Assembly: GCF_029916425.1 (NCBI RefSeq)
Contig: NZ_JAHAVQ010000002.1
Location: 159,463-223,462, forward strand
Source of the DNA: Liquorilactobacillus sicerae
GTDB lineage: Bacteria; Bacillota; Bacilli; Lactobacillales; Lactobacillaceae
Direction: 5' to 3'
Length of the DNA stretch: 64,000 bases
Each line of letters begins with the position of its first letter. The first letter of the stretch is position 1. Made by a program: the position numbers and the translations under genes. The notes beneath the pieces were generated by a model, which did not search any database, was not told where the DNA came from, and was given only the letters and a program-made list of their open reading frames with translations. Positions 8,729 to 18,758 of this stretch are shown here, piece after piece.

Positions 8729-8770
8729 CTAACATAGCTTAATTGCAAATACTCAGGAGGTTGGCAAATT

Positions 8771-10396
8771 ATGAAATCAGCACAAGAAATTTTGAAGAAC
8801 CCTTTTTTGAATAAAGGAACCGCTTTTACCTATGAAGAAAGAAAACAGTTGCATTTAATCGGTGCTCTGCCAAGTCGGATCCAAACACTTGCCGAACAGG
8901 CAGTCCAAGCCTATGCTCAATTTCAAAGTAAAGATAAATTACTAGAAAAGCGGATTTTTTTAATGAATCTGTTTAATACTAATCGAACTTTATTTTATTA
9001 TCTGATGGGCCAGCACATTGTTGAATTTATGCCAATCGTCTATGACCCGGTAGTGGCTGAATCAATTGAACAATATAATGAATTATTTTTGCAGCCGCAA
9101 GAAGCTGCTTTTATCTCAATTGATGATCCTGAGCAAGTTGAAAATGCTTTGAGGAATGCTGCCAGTGGGCGAGATATCCGTTTAGTCGTTGTGACCGATG
9201 CTGAAGGAATCCTTGGCATGGGTGACTGGGGTGTTAATGGCGTTGACATTGCAGTTGGCAAATTAATGGTTTACACCGCAGCGGCAGGAATCGATCCGGC
9301 ACAAGTTTTGCCAGTGTCCATTGATGCTGGGACCAATAATCAAAAATTACTAAATGATCCGCTTTACTTAGGGAATCGCCATCAACGGATTTACGGCAAA
9401 CGTTATGATCAATTGATCGACAAATTCATCGCTGCCGTCCAAAAACTCTTTCCAGAAAGCTTATTGCACTTTGAAGACTTTGGTCGCTCCAATGCTGCCA
9501 AAATTTTAGAAAAATATCAAGATCAGATCTTAACTTTTAACGATGATATTCAAGGTACTGGAATCGTTGTTTTAGCTGGTGTCTTAGGTGCCTTGAATAT
9601 TTCAAAAGAAAAGATCACCGAGCAAAAATTCTTGACCTTTGGTGCTGGGACCGCAGGCGTTGGGATCGCGCAACAATTAATGGATGAATTAATGCGGCAA
9701 GGTTTAAGCGCCGCTGATGCCCGCAAGCATTTTTATCTGGTTGATAAACAAGGGCTCTTATTTGAAGACACACCGGATTTGACACCTGGTCAAAAACTCT
9801 TTGTTCGTTCACGAGATGAATTTGCCAATTCCATTGAACTAACTAACTTAGCTGCCGTCGTTAAAGCCATCCACCCAACTGTCATGATTGGTACCTCGAC
9901 CCAGCCTGGAACCTTTACCGAAGCAATCGTTAAGGAGATGGCTGCTCACACCAAACGACCGGTTATCTTCCCGCTTTCAAATCCGACGCGGCTCGCCGAA
10001 GCCAAGGCTGCTGACTTGATCAAGTGGACCAACGGCCGAGCTTTAGTTGCCACTGGGATCCCAGCTGATGACGTTAACTATCAAGGCGTCACTTACCAAA
10101 TCGGTCAAGCCAACAACGCTCTCGTTTATCCTGGAGTCGGTTTCGGGGCAATTGCTGCGGCGGCCAAAGTCATTAATGGTGAAACCTTGTCAGCTGCCAG
10201 CCATGCTTTAGGCGGAATCGTCGATCCAAATCAGCCCGGAGCTGCGGTTTTGCCCCCAGTTGCCAAATTGCAAGAGTTCTCACAAACGATTGCAGAGGTT
10301 GTAGCTCAAAGTGTTATCGATCAGGACTTGAGCAAGGAAAAACTGACCGACGCTAAAGCTGCAGTTGCCCAAGCAAAATGGGAACCAAAATATTAA
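8771..10396 (+). CDS. mleS: Malolactic enzyme (L-malate to L-lactate + CO2)
   Basis: This is a 541-residue cytoplasmic NAD-dependent enzyme of the malic-enzyme superfamily, of the size and type of lactic-acid-bacterial malolactic enzymes. Key signatures are [18 protein letters not shown], the metal-ligand segments [11 protein letters not shown] and [11 protein letters not shown], the nucleotide-binding [10 protein letters not shown], and the late PLSNPT. It decarboxylates L-malate directly to L-lactate without free pyruvate, which deacidifies the medium and generates proton-motive force together with the carrier. CAGGAGGTT precedes the ATG with good spacing. mleP follows 30 bases downstream, and mleR is divergent. 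Assignment as malolactic rather than malic enzyme rests on length and gene context. Confidence 0.93.
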   Translation: MKSAQEILKNPFLNKGTAFTYEERKQLHLIGALPSRIQTLAEQAVQAYAQFQSKDKLLEKRIFLMNLFNTNRTLFYYLMGQHIVEFMPIVYDPVVAESIEQYNELFLQPQEAAFISIDDPEQVENALRNAASGRDIRLVVVTDAEGILGMGDWGVNGVDIAVGKLMVYTAAAGIDPAQVLPVSIDAGTNNQKLLNDPLYLGNRHQRIYGKRYDQLIDKFIAAVQKLFPESLLHFEDFGRSNAAKILEKYQDQILTFNDDIQGTGIVVLAGVLGALNISKEKITEQKFLTFGAGTAGVGIAQQLMDELMRQGLSAADARKHFYLVDKQGLLFEDTPDLTPGQKLFVRSRDEFANSIELTNLAAVVKAIHPTVMIGTSTQPGTFTEAIVKEMAAHTKRPVIFPLSNPTRLAEAKAADLIKWTNGRALVATGIPADDVNYQGVTYQIGQANNALVYPGVGFGAIAAAAKVINGETLSAASHALGGIVDPNQPGAAVLPPVAKLQEFSQTIAEVVAQSVIDQDLSKEKLTDAKAAVAQAKWEPKY

Positions 10397-10426
10397 TTAA
10401 GGCTAAAGTCTATAAGGAGAATTGAA

Positions 10427-11392
10427 ATGCACGTTTTTTTAACTTCAGTTTCAAGTGTGACCGTGATTGTTTTGATCATGGCACTCGGATATATTTTACG
10501 CAAGAAGAAATGGTTTTCTGATAGTTTCGGCAAAAATATTTCGTCATTGATCACTAAAATTGCTTTACCAGCATCGATTTTTATGGCCGTAATGAATAAC
10601 TTAACGCGGGAAAAATTATTAGGTTTATCAACCGGCATTATTTTCCCAATTTTAGGAGTCGTGATCGGCTATCTAATCGCCTGGCTAACAGTCAAGATTT
10701 TAAAGATTCGTCCTGGTCGCCGAGGGATCTTTATGAATGGGGTAGTCAATGCTAATACGATTTTTATCGGAATGCCATTAAACCAAGCACTATTTGGCGA
10801 TCGGGCTACGACGTATTTTCTGATTTATTACATTGTAAACACTGTTTCAACCTGGGCTTTTGGCGTCTTTTTAATTTCAAATGATGATCCAACCAATTTG
10901 CAAGCACCTAAAAATCAGCCGATAAATTGGAAAAAGCTCTTACCAATGCCACTAGTCGGTTTCCTGCTGGCAATTGTCTGGATGCTTTTGAAATTACCGG
11001 TACCCAACTTTGCTGGCGAAACTCTCAGTTACGTTGGCGCGTTAGTTACACCTTTGTCTTTAATTTATATTGGGATCGTCTTAGCTGATGCTGGTTTGAA
11101 CAATATGAAACTGGATCGCGATTCAACCCTTGCCCTGTTGGGGAGATTTGTCTTGTCACCGGTTGTTTTGATCATTCTCATTAAAATTGGAGCAGCCAGT
11201 GGCATTGAACTGCCAACTTTAATGAGTCAAACTTTAGTTGTCCAATCAGCGACACCCATGCTGGCAGTCTTGCCAATCTTAGCGAATGAAGCTCATGGCG
11301 ATGTCAACTATGCCACCAATATTGTGACAATCAGCACCGTTGCCTTTATTATCGTCGTTCCAGTCTTGATGGGAATTTTACAATTTATTTAA
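10427..11392 (+). CDS. mleP: Malate carrier, auxin-efflux-carrier (AEC) family
   Basis: This 321-residue protein has about ten hydrophobic helices and belongs to the AEC family, used as the malate permease in malolactic loci. Recognisable parts are the N-terminal LIMALGYILRKKKWFS and the centre GVVNANTIFIGMPLNQALFG (conserved N/G pattern). It likely takes up malate and/or releases lactate across the membrane. It is co-transcribed with mleS (30-base gap, AAGGAGAA ribosome site) and followed by a strong terminator. Confidence 0.88.
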   Translation: MHVFLTSVSSVTVIVLIMALGYILRKKKWFSDSFGKNISSLITKIALPASIFMAVMNNLTREKLLGLSTGIIFPILGVVIGYLIAWLTVKILKIRPGRRGIFMNGVVNANTIFIGMPLNQALFGDRATTYFLIYYIVNTVSTWAFGVFLISNDDPTNLQAPKNQPINWKKLLPMPLVGFLLAIVWMLLKLPVPNFAGETLSYVGALVTPLSLIYIGIVLADAGLNNMKLDRDSTLALLGRFVLSPVVLIILIKIGAASGIELPTLMSQTLVVQSATPMLAVLPILANEAHGDVNYATNIVTISTVAFIIVVPVLMGILQFI

Positions 11393-11431
11393 TTTTTAGC
11401 AATCAGTCGTTTGCTAAATGCAGCTGCTAAC

Positions 11432-11501
11432 AAAAACGAGTAACTTTAAAGCGGACCCGCCGAAGTTGATTTGGCCAGCCATACTTTAGTTACTCGTTTT
11501 T
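11432..11501. terminator. Bidirectional terminator between mleP and the GH31 gene
   Basis: AAAAACGAGTAACT (11432-11445) pairs exactly with 11488-11501, and the match extends imperfectly inwards. T runs on both strands let it end both the mle operon and the convergent glucosidase gene. Confidence 0.8.
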
Positions 11502-11503
11502 AT

Positions 11504-13753
11504 TTATTTTGCTAACAAAACCTCGCTTAAAGCTGCCAGCAAATCAGCTGGTGCTAAACTTATCAAGGTCGCTGATAAATTTTTAGTTGGCAAGGTTGGG
11601 ATCATTTTCCATAAAACTGCCTTTAAATCAAAACTGATCTTGGACTGCTGAATGATTTCAAACATCCTTTGTTGCCAATTAAACACTTGCGGCTGGCAAG
11701 GACCAAAGTACAGGCGATAAGTTTTACCAGGCTGAACGTTTTTTAAAATGTACGTCGTTTGAGCTGCTTTTAAGTTAACTAATTTAATTTCCAAGCAGCG
11801 CTGCAACGGAATAATTTGCTGTGGATCTTTGATCTGAATCGTCAATTTACCACTTAGCTGATCCCAATCAAAAATTGTTTGCGCAATTTTCTGCTGTTGA
11901 TGTTCTCCTAAAATATAATGGTTAATTTCCCCGGGGAATAATTCAACCACCAAGTTTTCTGGTAACTGGTCAGCTGCTTTTAGAAAATCAGGCTGTGTGA
12001 CAATAATTCCGCCGCTCTTAATCAGAATCGGATATTCATCCAGCCGGCGGTTCAAGGTGACGATCCCTGGTCCCTGATAACTTTGCCCAGTTAGCCAATC
12101 TGTCCAAACTCCTGACGGCAAGTAAGCTTTCACCATCCCTAGCCCCGTTATTGGACTGCTTGGCTGAGTGATTGGCATAATCAACATTTCTGAGCCAAAA
12201 AAATATTCATTTTTGAAATGATAAGCGAGTTCCTGTTCCGGCTCTCGATAATAAAGCGGTTGAACTAAAGGGATCCCCTTTTGATGGGTGGCAATATTGG
12301 CTGCTTCTAAGTATGGCAGCAGTTTAGCACGCAGCTGCAAGAACTTGATCATTGCTTGTTGAATTGTTAGCTCATAATTCCACGGTTCTTTACTCATGAA
12401 TGGATTGTCAGTACTATGCAAACGCAAAATTGGACTAAAGACCCCCAGCTGAAGCCATCTTAGTGATAATTCTGGATCATATTGACCGTGCATGTGACCG
12501 CCAATATCATGACTCCACCAAGTATAGCCGATGTTGCTGGCAGTTGCAGTAAAAAATGGTTGAAAGGCCAAAGACTGCCAGCTTGCCACCGTATCGCCCG
12601 AAAAACCAATTGGATAACGATGGCTGCCTGGACCAGCATAGCGCGACAAAATCAGCGCATCAGACTTCTTTTGTCGTACCTGATCGCGATAATGCAGATC
12701 ATTCAAAAGCCACAGCGGATCAGGCTGATCTTTGGCTAAAGCAGTTCCTTGCTGCCAATCGATCCACCAAAAATCCACTCCCTGCTGCTCTAACGGATGC
12801 AAAATGGTTTCAAAATAAGCATGCACAAACCTCGGATCAGTTAAATTAAAACAGATTGTTTGCTGGCTTTGAGGATCAACGCCATTTTCTCTAGCAAATT
12901 GCGGATATTGGGCTTCTGAAGGCCGAATACCAGCAGCCGGATGCAAATTCAAAGTCACATGTTTGCCTTGCGCATGCAATTGTGACAACATTTTTTCAGG
13001 ATCACGAAAAAGCTGCTTGTTCCAGGTAAAACCCGTCCAGCCACTGCCATATTTGGCCGGGATCCTAGTCGTATGCCAATTCATATCTAAGACCGCCACT
13101 GCCAGTGGAATCTGTTTGGCCCGAAATTTATCCATTAGCTTTAAATATTCAACTTGTGTATACGAGTAATAACGACTCCACCAATTACCCAACGCATAGC
13201 GTGGAATTAATGGCGGAAAGCCCGTCAGCTGAAAGTAGTCATTCAATGCTGCCAAATAATCATGACCATAAATAAATAAGTATTGGTCGGTTTCCCAAGC
13301 TTTTCTGGCAATTAGCTGACCATTATGCTGCAATAAACTAGCTGCATCATCCAAAACCGCCAAGCCATTTTTGGATAAAATTCCTTGACCAACTGGCACT
13401 GCTCCATCAGCATTGTCAAGGGTCCGGACAGTAGCACCAAGATTTTCTGGATCAGAATCGCCAAAATGCCAGCGACTAAAATGTGTCTGATAATTATATT
13501 TTGTATCAATAAATAAATTGACCCCGTTGAACTCTCCACCTCGATAATAAAGGTGAAAAGCCGCCGTTTCAATTTGCAAGGCAAAGCCGGCTTGATTAGT
13601 CGTTACCTGCCATTCAGGCTGGGCAAAATCACGGTTGATCACCGTCTGCGTCATGTCATCCGTGAACTGACCCTCGGCTTGATATTCGATTCTTAACAAA
13701 CAATCCGTCAATAAAGTAAAGCGAAAATTTTTCCCAGTAATTTGTTTAGTCAT
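11504..13753 (-). CDS. Glycoside hydrolase family 31 alpha-glucosidase
   Basis: This is a 749-residue cytoplasmic enzyme (no signal peptide) of family GH31. The (beta/alpha)8 barrel starts near YALGNWWSRYYSYT. The nucleophile is Asp332 in WWIDWQQG and the acid/base is Asp387 in FSGDTVASW. Other family segments are AVLDMNWH and WWSHDIGGH. The beta-sandwich C-terminal part is followed by a leucine/alanine-rich tail. The WWIDWQQG version of the nucleophile motif marks a Firmicute subgroup distinct from classical maltases, so linkage specificity cannot be stated. It is a lone gene with a GGAGGAAAA ribosome site; no sugar transporter is nearby. Confidence 0.9.
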   Translation of the reverse strand: MTKQITGKNFRFTLLTDCLLRIEYQAEGQFTDDMTQTVINRDFAQPEWQVTTNQAGFALQIETAAFHLYYRGGEFNGVNLFIDTKYNYQTHFSRWHFGDSDPENLGATVRTLDNADGAVPVGQGILSKNGLAVLDDAASLLQHNGQLIARKAWETDQYLFIYGHDYLAALNDYFQLTGFPPLIPRYALGNWWSRYYSYTQVEYLKLMDKFRAKQIPLAVAVLDMNWHTTRIPAKYGSGWTGFTWNKQLFRDPEKMLSQLHAQGKHVTLNLHPAAGIRPSEAQYPQFARENGVDPQSQQTICFNLTDPRFVHAYFETILHPLEQQGVDFWWIDWQQGTALAKDQPDPLWLLNDLHYRDQVRQKKSDALILSRYAGPGSHRYPIGFSGDTVASWQSLAFQPFFTATASNIGYTWWSHDIGGHMHGQYDPELSLRWLQLGVFSPILRLHSTDNPFMSKEPWNYELTIQQAMIKFLQLRAKLLPYLEAANIATHQKGIPLVQPLYYREPEQELAYHFKNEYFFGSEMLIMPITQPSSPITGLGMVKAYLPSGVWTDWLTGQSYQGPGIVTLNRRLDEYPILIKSGGIIVTQPDFLKAADQLPENLVVELFPGEINHYILGEHQQQKIAQTIFDWDQLSGKLTIQIKDPQQIIPLQRCLEIKLVNLKAAQTTYILKNVQPGKTYRLYFGPCQPQVFNWQQRMFEIIQQSKISFDLKAVLWKMIPTLPTKNLSATLISLAPADLLAALSEVLLAK

Positions 13754-13788
13754 TTTTTCCTCCCTAATTTTTCTCAGTTTTCAAAATT

Positions 13789-13836
13789 AAACAGCTTGTG
13801 ACTTGAATCACGATTACGAGCTGTGTTAAATTTTAG
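13789..13836. promoter_or_regulatory. Nested inverted repeats between the divergent GH31 and DyP genes
   Basis: AACAGCT pairs with AGCTGTGTT at the outside and GTGA with TCAC inside, in the 146-bp divergent intergenic region. It could be an operator controlling one or both genes. No regulator is identified. Confidence 0.3.
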
Positions 13837-13899
13837 TTGAAGTTATTTAAAAGAATTAAAAGCTGATAAAGATTCTATCTAAAACCAGGAGGACTTTTA

Positions 13900-14856
13900 A
13901 TGGCAATTAAAATTAATCAAGCTCAAGATGTTTGGAAAGACGTCGGTCAACAAGTTCAGTTTACAGTTTTGCAGCTCAAACGACAAGATCCAGCAAAAGA
14001 ACGCCAAATAATTCGTGAGTTCGCTGATCGCTACCAAGCCATCATTCGTTCATTGCGGATCAGATCAGCTGATTTGAACCAGCAATCCAGTTTAAAGGTT
14101 ACTTTTGGCTTCAGCTTTCAAGCATGGACTTATCTCTTCCCAAATGCTGCTCGACCAAAAGAACTTGAAACTTATCAGACGCTTACCAGTGATCGCTTTA
14201 CGATGCCTGCTACTGATGGTGATTTGTTTTTCCATATTCGAGCCGACAACGAAGCCATCGTCTACGAAGCTCAAAGTCAATTTCGTCATTTTCTCAAGGA
14301 AATTACCACTGTCGTCGATGAAACTAAGGGCTTTCGCTATTTTGAAGGCCGAGCAATCATTGGTTTCATCGATGGTACTGAAGCTCCCGAAGCTAAAGAT
14401 GCTGCCGAATACGCTTTAATTGGCGATGAGGATCCAACTTTTGTGAATGGTTCCTATGCTTTTGCCCAAAAATGGCTACATAATATGGAATTCTGGGATC
14501 ATTTAAAAACCGAACAGCAAGAAAAAGGGATCGGTCGAAAAAAGTTTAGCGATTATGAACTTGATGAAGAAGATAAATATCACAACGCTCATAATATCAG
14601 CTCTAAAATTGAAATCAATGGGCAGGAACAAAAAATTGTCCGCATGAACGTACCTTTTTCTGACCCAGCAGCTGGAAAAACTGGTACCTATTTCATCGGT
14701 TACGCTCGCCACTGGAAGGTTACCAAAATGATGTTAGAACAAATGCTAACTACTAAAGATTTTTTGTTGAGTTTCTCAACAATTATTAGTGGACAATTAT
14801 TCTTTATCCCTTCCTATAATCTTTTAAATCAAATTTCTAGTGGTGAATTCAAATAA
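13900..14856 (+). CDS. Dye-decolorizing-type heme peroxidase (DyP)
   Basis: This 318-residue protein has DyP family hallmarks. The GXXDG motif is GFIDGTEAP (its aspartate acts in peroxide cleavage). The proximal heme histidine is probably in NAHNISS near residue 232. The distal arginine is in RMNVPFSD, followed by GTYFIGYARHW. It has no Tat or Sec signal, so it is cytoplasmic and not the secreted EfeB type. It uses heme and hydrogen peroxide; the physiological substrate is unknown. AGGAGGAC precedes the ATG. Lactobacilli usually cannot make heme, so activity would depend on imported heme. Confidence 0.9.
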   Translation: MAIKINQAQDVWKDVGQQVQFTVLQLKRQDPAKERQIIREFADRYQAIIRSLRIRSADLNQQSSLKVTFGFSFQAWTYLFPNAARPKELETYQTLTSDRFTMPATDGDLFFHIRADNEAIVYEAQSQFRHFLKEITTVVDETKGFRYFEGRAIIGFIDGTEAPEAKDAAEYALIGDEDPTFVNGSYAFAQKWLHNMEFWDHLKTEQQEKGIGRKKFSDYELDEEDKYHNAHNISSKIEINGQEQKIVRMNVPFSDPAAGKTGTYFIGYARHWKVTKMMLEQMLTTKDFLLSFSTIISGQLFFIPSYNLLNQISSGEFK

Positions 14857-14865
14857 ACTCCAGCT

Positions 14866-17130
14866 TTAATCAGCTAAGACTTGCTTTAAGGCCATACCGG
14901 TCCGTGATTGCGGTTGTTTCAAGGAAGCTTGCGGAATTCCGGCAAAACAGATTTGCCCACCGTATTGGCCAGCAGCTGGACCTAAATCGATCAAATAATC
15001 TGCTTGGGCAATCACTCGCAAATTATGTTCGATCAAAATCAAAGTGTTTCCTTGATCGACAAGTTGATTGAACAGCTTCAACAATTGATCTGTGTCGGCC
15101 AAATGCAATCCCGTTGTTGGCTCGTCAAGAAAGTAGAATTCCCCTTGATGGTTTAACTCTAAAGCTAAACGGATTCGCTGTAACTCTCCACCCGACAAAG
15201 TTGTCATCGACTGACTCAAGGTTAAGTAGCCTAATCCGACTTGCGCTAGAAACTGTAATTTTTGACTGATCTTTGGCTGATCAGAAAAAAAATTTAAAGC
15301 AGCCTTAACTGGCAATGATAAGACTTGATCAATGTCTTTTCCATGGTAACGATAAGTTAAAGTTTTTTGACAGTAACGTTTACCGTGACAAAGTTCACAA
15401 GGTTGTACCACCGGATCCATAAAAGCCATATTGGTGATCGTAACTCCCTTACCTTTGCAGCGTGGACAAGCACCGCGACCGTTATAGCTGAAAAGCTGAG
15501 TGGAAACCTGGTTGGCTTTGGCAAATAATTTGCGGATTGGATCCAAAATCTGCAGGTAAGTAGCTGGCGTTGAACGAATATTGACACTGGCTGTTTCTTG
15601 GGTCAAGTCAACATAATCCGTTGTTAATCGCTGCTTAATTGCCGTAACCAAAGTACTTTTACCAGAACCGGCTGGACCAGAAATAACGGTTAAAACGCCG
15701 ATCGGAAGCTTAACACTAACATTCTTCAAATTATGCTGCTGAGCTTTTTCAACTGACAGCCAGCTCGTTGGTTGCCGAACCGGTTTAAACTGCAACGGTT
15801 GGCGCAACATTTGTCCGGTGATCGTCGCAGATTGCAGCAACTGGTGATAAGTGCCGGTAAAAGTGACCCGACCACCTGAGTTTCCAGCTTGTGGACCGAT
15901 TTCAACGATCCAATCGGCCATTGAAATGATAGCTGGATTGTGATCAACTAAAATAATCGTATTGCCTTGATTTTTTAACCGAATCAAGGCTTTTTTGATC
16001 AATTGAATATCATGAGGATGCAGCCCCACACTAGGTTCATCTAAAATATAGACCAAATCCGACAACGAACTTGTTAAATACTTTGCAATTTTTATTCGCT
16101 GAGTCTCTCCGCCAGATAAAGTATCAGTACTGCGATCAAGTGATAAATAACCTAAACCAATATCAATCAATGCTTGAATCTTAGTCAATAATTCGCGAAT
16201 CACTGAGGTGGCTAGAGGATCCGTAATACCTCGCAAAAACTTAGTAATTTTAATTAAATCTAAGCCGCTGACTTGTGCAATATTCATGCCATTGATCTCA
16301 TTAGTTAAAACTTTAGCTTGAAGTTTCGTACCATGACATAGTGGACAAACCTTTCTTTGAACAACAGCCTGAATTGCGGCTTGATGATGTTTGCCCTCAG
16401 CGCTATGGACGATTGAGCGCATAATTCGCGGAACTAATCCTTCATAAAGCTGAGTTTTTCCCCACCATTGCGGCGGATTTCTTAATTTTTGCTGCGGCGC
16501 ATGCATTAATAATTCGTACTCGTGTGCTGAATAATCCTGAATTTTTTTATCTGGATCAAACAAACCCGTTTTAGCATAGCGTTTCCAGCGCCACGTTCCA
16601 GGTCCAAAACTGACAAAGGTGATTGCTCCTTCGTTTAATGATTTTTTTCGATCAATAAGCCGGTCCTCAGCTAATTGATCAACATACCCCAGTCCTTGAC
16701 ATTTAGGACACATTCCTTGCGGTAAATTAAAGGAAAAACTGTCAGAGTAACCGATCCATGGCTGACCGATGCGTGAAAACAACAATCTTAACAGCGAATA
16801 AATTCCAGTATAAGTTGCTAAAGTTGAACGGGCGTTTTTACCGATCGGCTTTTGCTCAACAACAATGGCAACTGGTAAATGTTCGATTTTTTCAACATGC
16901 GGCTGGCCAAATTTTGGTAAGTATTGCTGGGTAAAACTTGGAAAAGTCTCATTCAATTCCCGCCGCGAAGTTGCTGCTAAGGTATCAAAAACTAGCGAAG
17001 ATTTACCTGCTCCAGATAAGCCGGTAAAAACAGTAGTCCGGTACTTTGGAATTTTTAAATCCACATGCTGCAAATTATTTTGAGTGGCATCTTTGATCGC
17101 AATAAAGCCCTGTGAAAAAGTTTTATCCAT
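14866..17130 (-). CDS. UvrA2-like double ABC ATPase
   Basis: This 754-residue protein of the UvrA family is shorter than canonical UvrA (about 940). Two ABC ATPase modules are present. The first has Walker A GLSGAGKSS, signature LSGGETQRIKIA and Walker B VYILDEPSVGLHP. The second has Walker A GPAGSGKST, signature LSGGELQRIRLALE and FYFLDEPTTGLH. Each has an inserted CxxC zinc module (CPKCQGLG, CPLCHG, CPRCKGKG, CELCHG). The missing length fits loss of the UvrB-binding region, as in UvrA2/DrrC proteins linked to resistance to DNA-binding drugs. Its stop faces the DyP gene end. It starts 3 bases after the DUF2075 stop, so the two are cotranscribed. Confidence 0.88.
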   Translation of the reverse strand: MDKTFSQGFIAIKDATQNNLQHVDLKIPKYRTTVFTGLSGAGKSSLVFDTLAATSRRELNETFPSFTQQYLPKFGQPHVEKIEHLPVAIVVEQKPIGKNARSTLATYTGIYSLLRLLFSRIGQPWIGYSDSFSFNLPQGMCPKCQGLGYVDQLAEDRLIDRKKSLNEGAITFVSFGPGTWRWKRYAKTGLFDPDKKIQDYSAHEYELLMHAPQQKLRNPPQWWGKTQLYEGLVPRIMRSIVHSAEGKHHQAAIQAVVQRKVCPLCHGTKLQAKVLTNEINGMNIAQVSGLDLIKITKFLRGITDPLATSVIRELLTKIQALIDIGLGYLSLDRSTDTLSGGETQRIKIAKYLTSSLSDLVYILDEPSVGLHPHDIQLIKKALIRLKNQGNTIILVDHNPAIISMADWIVEIGPQAGNSGGRVTFTGTYHQLLQSATITGQMLRQPLQFKPVRQPTSWLSVEKAQQHNLKNVSVKLPIGVLTVISGPAGSGKSTLVTAIKQRLTTDYVDLTQETASVNIRSTPATYLQILDPIRKLFAKANQVSTQLFSYNGRGACPRCKGKGVTITNMAFMDPVVQPCELCHGKRYCQKTLTYRYHGKDIDQVLSLPVKAALNFFSDQPKISQKLQFLAQVGLGYLTLSQSMTTLSGGELQRIRLALELNHQGEFYFLDEPTTGLHLADTDQLLKLFNQLVDQGNTLILIEHNLRVIAQADYLIDLGPAAGQYGGQICFAGIPQASLKQPQSRTGMALKQVLAD

Positions 17131-17133
17131 CGC

Positions 17134-18351
17134 TTATTCTCTCCCTGCTGATTTTTGAGCTAATAATAATAGTTTTTGCCGTAATGCTGGATCAACCGCG
17201 TAAATTCCTAAACCATAACGACCGCGTTTCAATAAAATATTGACAACATTTTTCAATAGTTTAATTTGCGCCGCTCTTTCATTTGGCAGATCGGCCTGAT
17301 GCCGCTTTTGTAATGCTGTTTGATCTTCAAATTTTTCGGGATGAAAAACCACTTGATCTGTTTTGGACTCATAAGTGACACTTGGTCCTAAGACCACCCC
17401 AGCGTAATTCAAGTCAAAACCCTGAATTGTATAAATCGAACCAACTTCATTGATTGTTTCCGGCTGGCTAGCCCAAGGCCGATCTTGATAATTGAAGCGA
17501 TCCCACGGCAGTTTGAGTGATCCAGCTGTTACATACCATGGTTCGCGACTAAAGACTCGAAATGGAAAATCTGTCGTTGCCAATATTCTTGACAAACCGC
17601 TAATTTGATCATGCGCTTTGACCCAGTCAAACAGCGGCTGACCATCAGCAAAAATTCTTAGTTCATAATCAGTGGCTGCTGGTAATGGTTCTAATTTGCC
17701 GACGATCAGGGAATTGATCCAATCAGCCAGCTTTTCGTCTTGGATTCTTAATTGCTGATCTAAGTCAGCAGTTGCCACTGGATGGCCCGCTAAATGCTGC
17801 TGTAATAATGACTTGGACCAATAGCTTTTAAGCTTGACGACCTGATTGAAATCAGCGACTATCACCAAAACATGCGTTAGTTTCATGATTTCATCTAACT
17901 GATTAGCTGCCTTAAAATGATTGAAGGGATCAGCTTGACTCAATAGCAACTGAGCTTCATCCACAAAGACAATATCCGCCAGCTGGTGTCGCTTATTCAT
18001 TCGGTTAATAAAAGGGGTCGGCTTCTCAAAACTTTTCTTTTTCAGATAGTTGGTCTGACCGGCTATTTCCCAATAGATTTTCAACATTTCATTATGATTG
18101 ACCAGTAAATGATTATCGGTCTGATAAAAAACCGAGCCTCGGCTTTGCGATTTTTTCTGCAGTTCATTGAACACCGCACTCAAAACAACGCTTTTCCCAG
18201 AACCAGCATCACCACTTAAAACAAAAACAGCCGTGGTTTTGGCATGCAGCTGTTGACTGGCAAACTTCAAAATCTGCTGCCTAGTTTGTTGCTGCTTGGT
18301 AGTCAGCTGAGCCTCTTTAGGTAAAATAAAGGTTGATTCAGTTAATGACAA
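17134..18351 (-). CDS. DUF2075-family P-loop ATPase / helicase-like protein
   Basis: This 405-residue protein has Walker A FVLSGDAGSGKSVV near residue 50 and Walker B IVFVDEAQLLL near 130. A C-terminal region typical of superfamily-1-like DUF2075 proteins follows (EVGSIYTIQGFDLNYAGVVLG). Its biochemical role is unestablished; the fold suggests ATP-driven nucleic-acid handling. It is the first gene of a tight two-gene operon with the UvrA2-like protein, which suggests joint action on DNA. The ATG has an AGAAAGAAG-type site. The family call is confident; the function is not known. Confidence 0.8.
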   Translation of the reverse strand: MSLTESTFILPKEAQLTTKQQQTRQQILKFASQQLHAKTTAVFVLSGDAGSGKSVVLSAVFNELQKKSQSRGSVFYQTDNHLLVNHNEMLKIYWEIAGQTNYLKKKSFEKPTPFINRMNKRHQLADIVFVDEAQLLLSQADPFNHFKAANQLDEIMKLTHVLVIVADFNQVVKLKSYWSKSLLQQHLAGHPVATADLDQQLRIQDEKLADWINSLIVGKLEPLPAATDYELRIFADGQPLFDWVKAHDQISGLSRILATTDFPFRVFSREPWYVTAGSLKLPWDRFNYQDRPWASQPETINEVGSIYTIQGFDLNYAGVVLGPSVTYESKTDQVVFHPEKFEDQTALQKRHQADLPNERAAQIKLLKNVVNILLKRGRYGLGIYAVDPALRQKLLLLAQKSAGRE

Positions 18352-18758
18352 AGTTTGATCTTCTTTCTAATGATTTATACTTTTATGATAACATGCTCGC
18401 TTGCAGATAAAAATTCATGTCCCGCTTTTAAAGAAAATTTTCACCAGTCTTACATCTGGTCGGTTTAATTTTAAAATCCCCAAAACACCCAAAATCAAAA
18501 TGGGTTTCTGACCAAAAAGAAGAAAATCTAATTAGGCAACTCAGCTTCAAATGATAACTAACGATAACTAACAGATCGGTCAACCCTAAAATAGCTTTCG
18601 GCGATTTTTCTCCTTGTTTTTCTGCTAAACATTTTTTAATCTTATTATTTTTAATTAAATTCAGGATTAAAAAGCTTAAAAAAAACAAGCAAGGAATCAT
18701 TGCTTGTTTGCTAAACTTTTAGAGCCGCTTTAAAAATATCTAAAAGTCCTTGCTAGTT
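18352..18758. other. Spacer between DUF2075 gene and frd; holds the frd terminator
   Basis: About 400 bases without a convincing gene. The only structure noted besides the terminator at 18684-18708 is a short tandem duplication of GATAACTAAC near 18555-18575. A 90-codon minus-strand frame here overlaps the terminator and looks random. Confidence 0.4.
18677..18708 (-). terminator. Terminator of the fumC-frd operon
   Basis: AACAAGCAA (18684-18692) and TTGCTTGTT (18700-18708) form a perfect 9-bp stem followed by a run of T on the minus strand. It lies 50 bases past the frd stop. Confidence 0.85.

Noticed and set aside
12482..12849. Plus-strand frames inside the GH31 gene
   Set aside because: Antisense shadows of a strongly supported coding region with catalytic motifs on the minus strand.
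18428..18700. 90-codon minus-strand frame upstream of DUF2075's far side
   Set aside because: It overlaps the frd terminator, lacks a ribosome site and has composition typical of AT-rich noncoding DNA.
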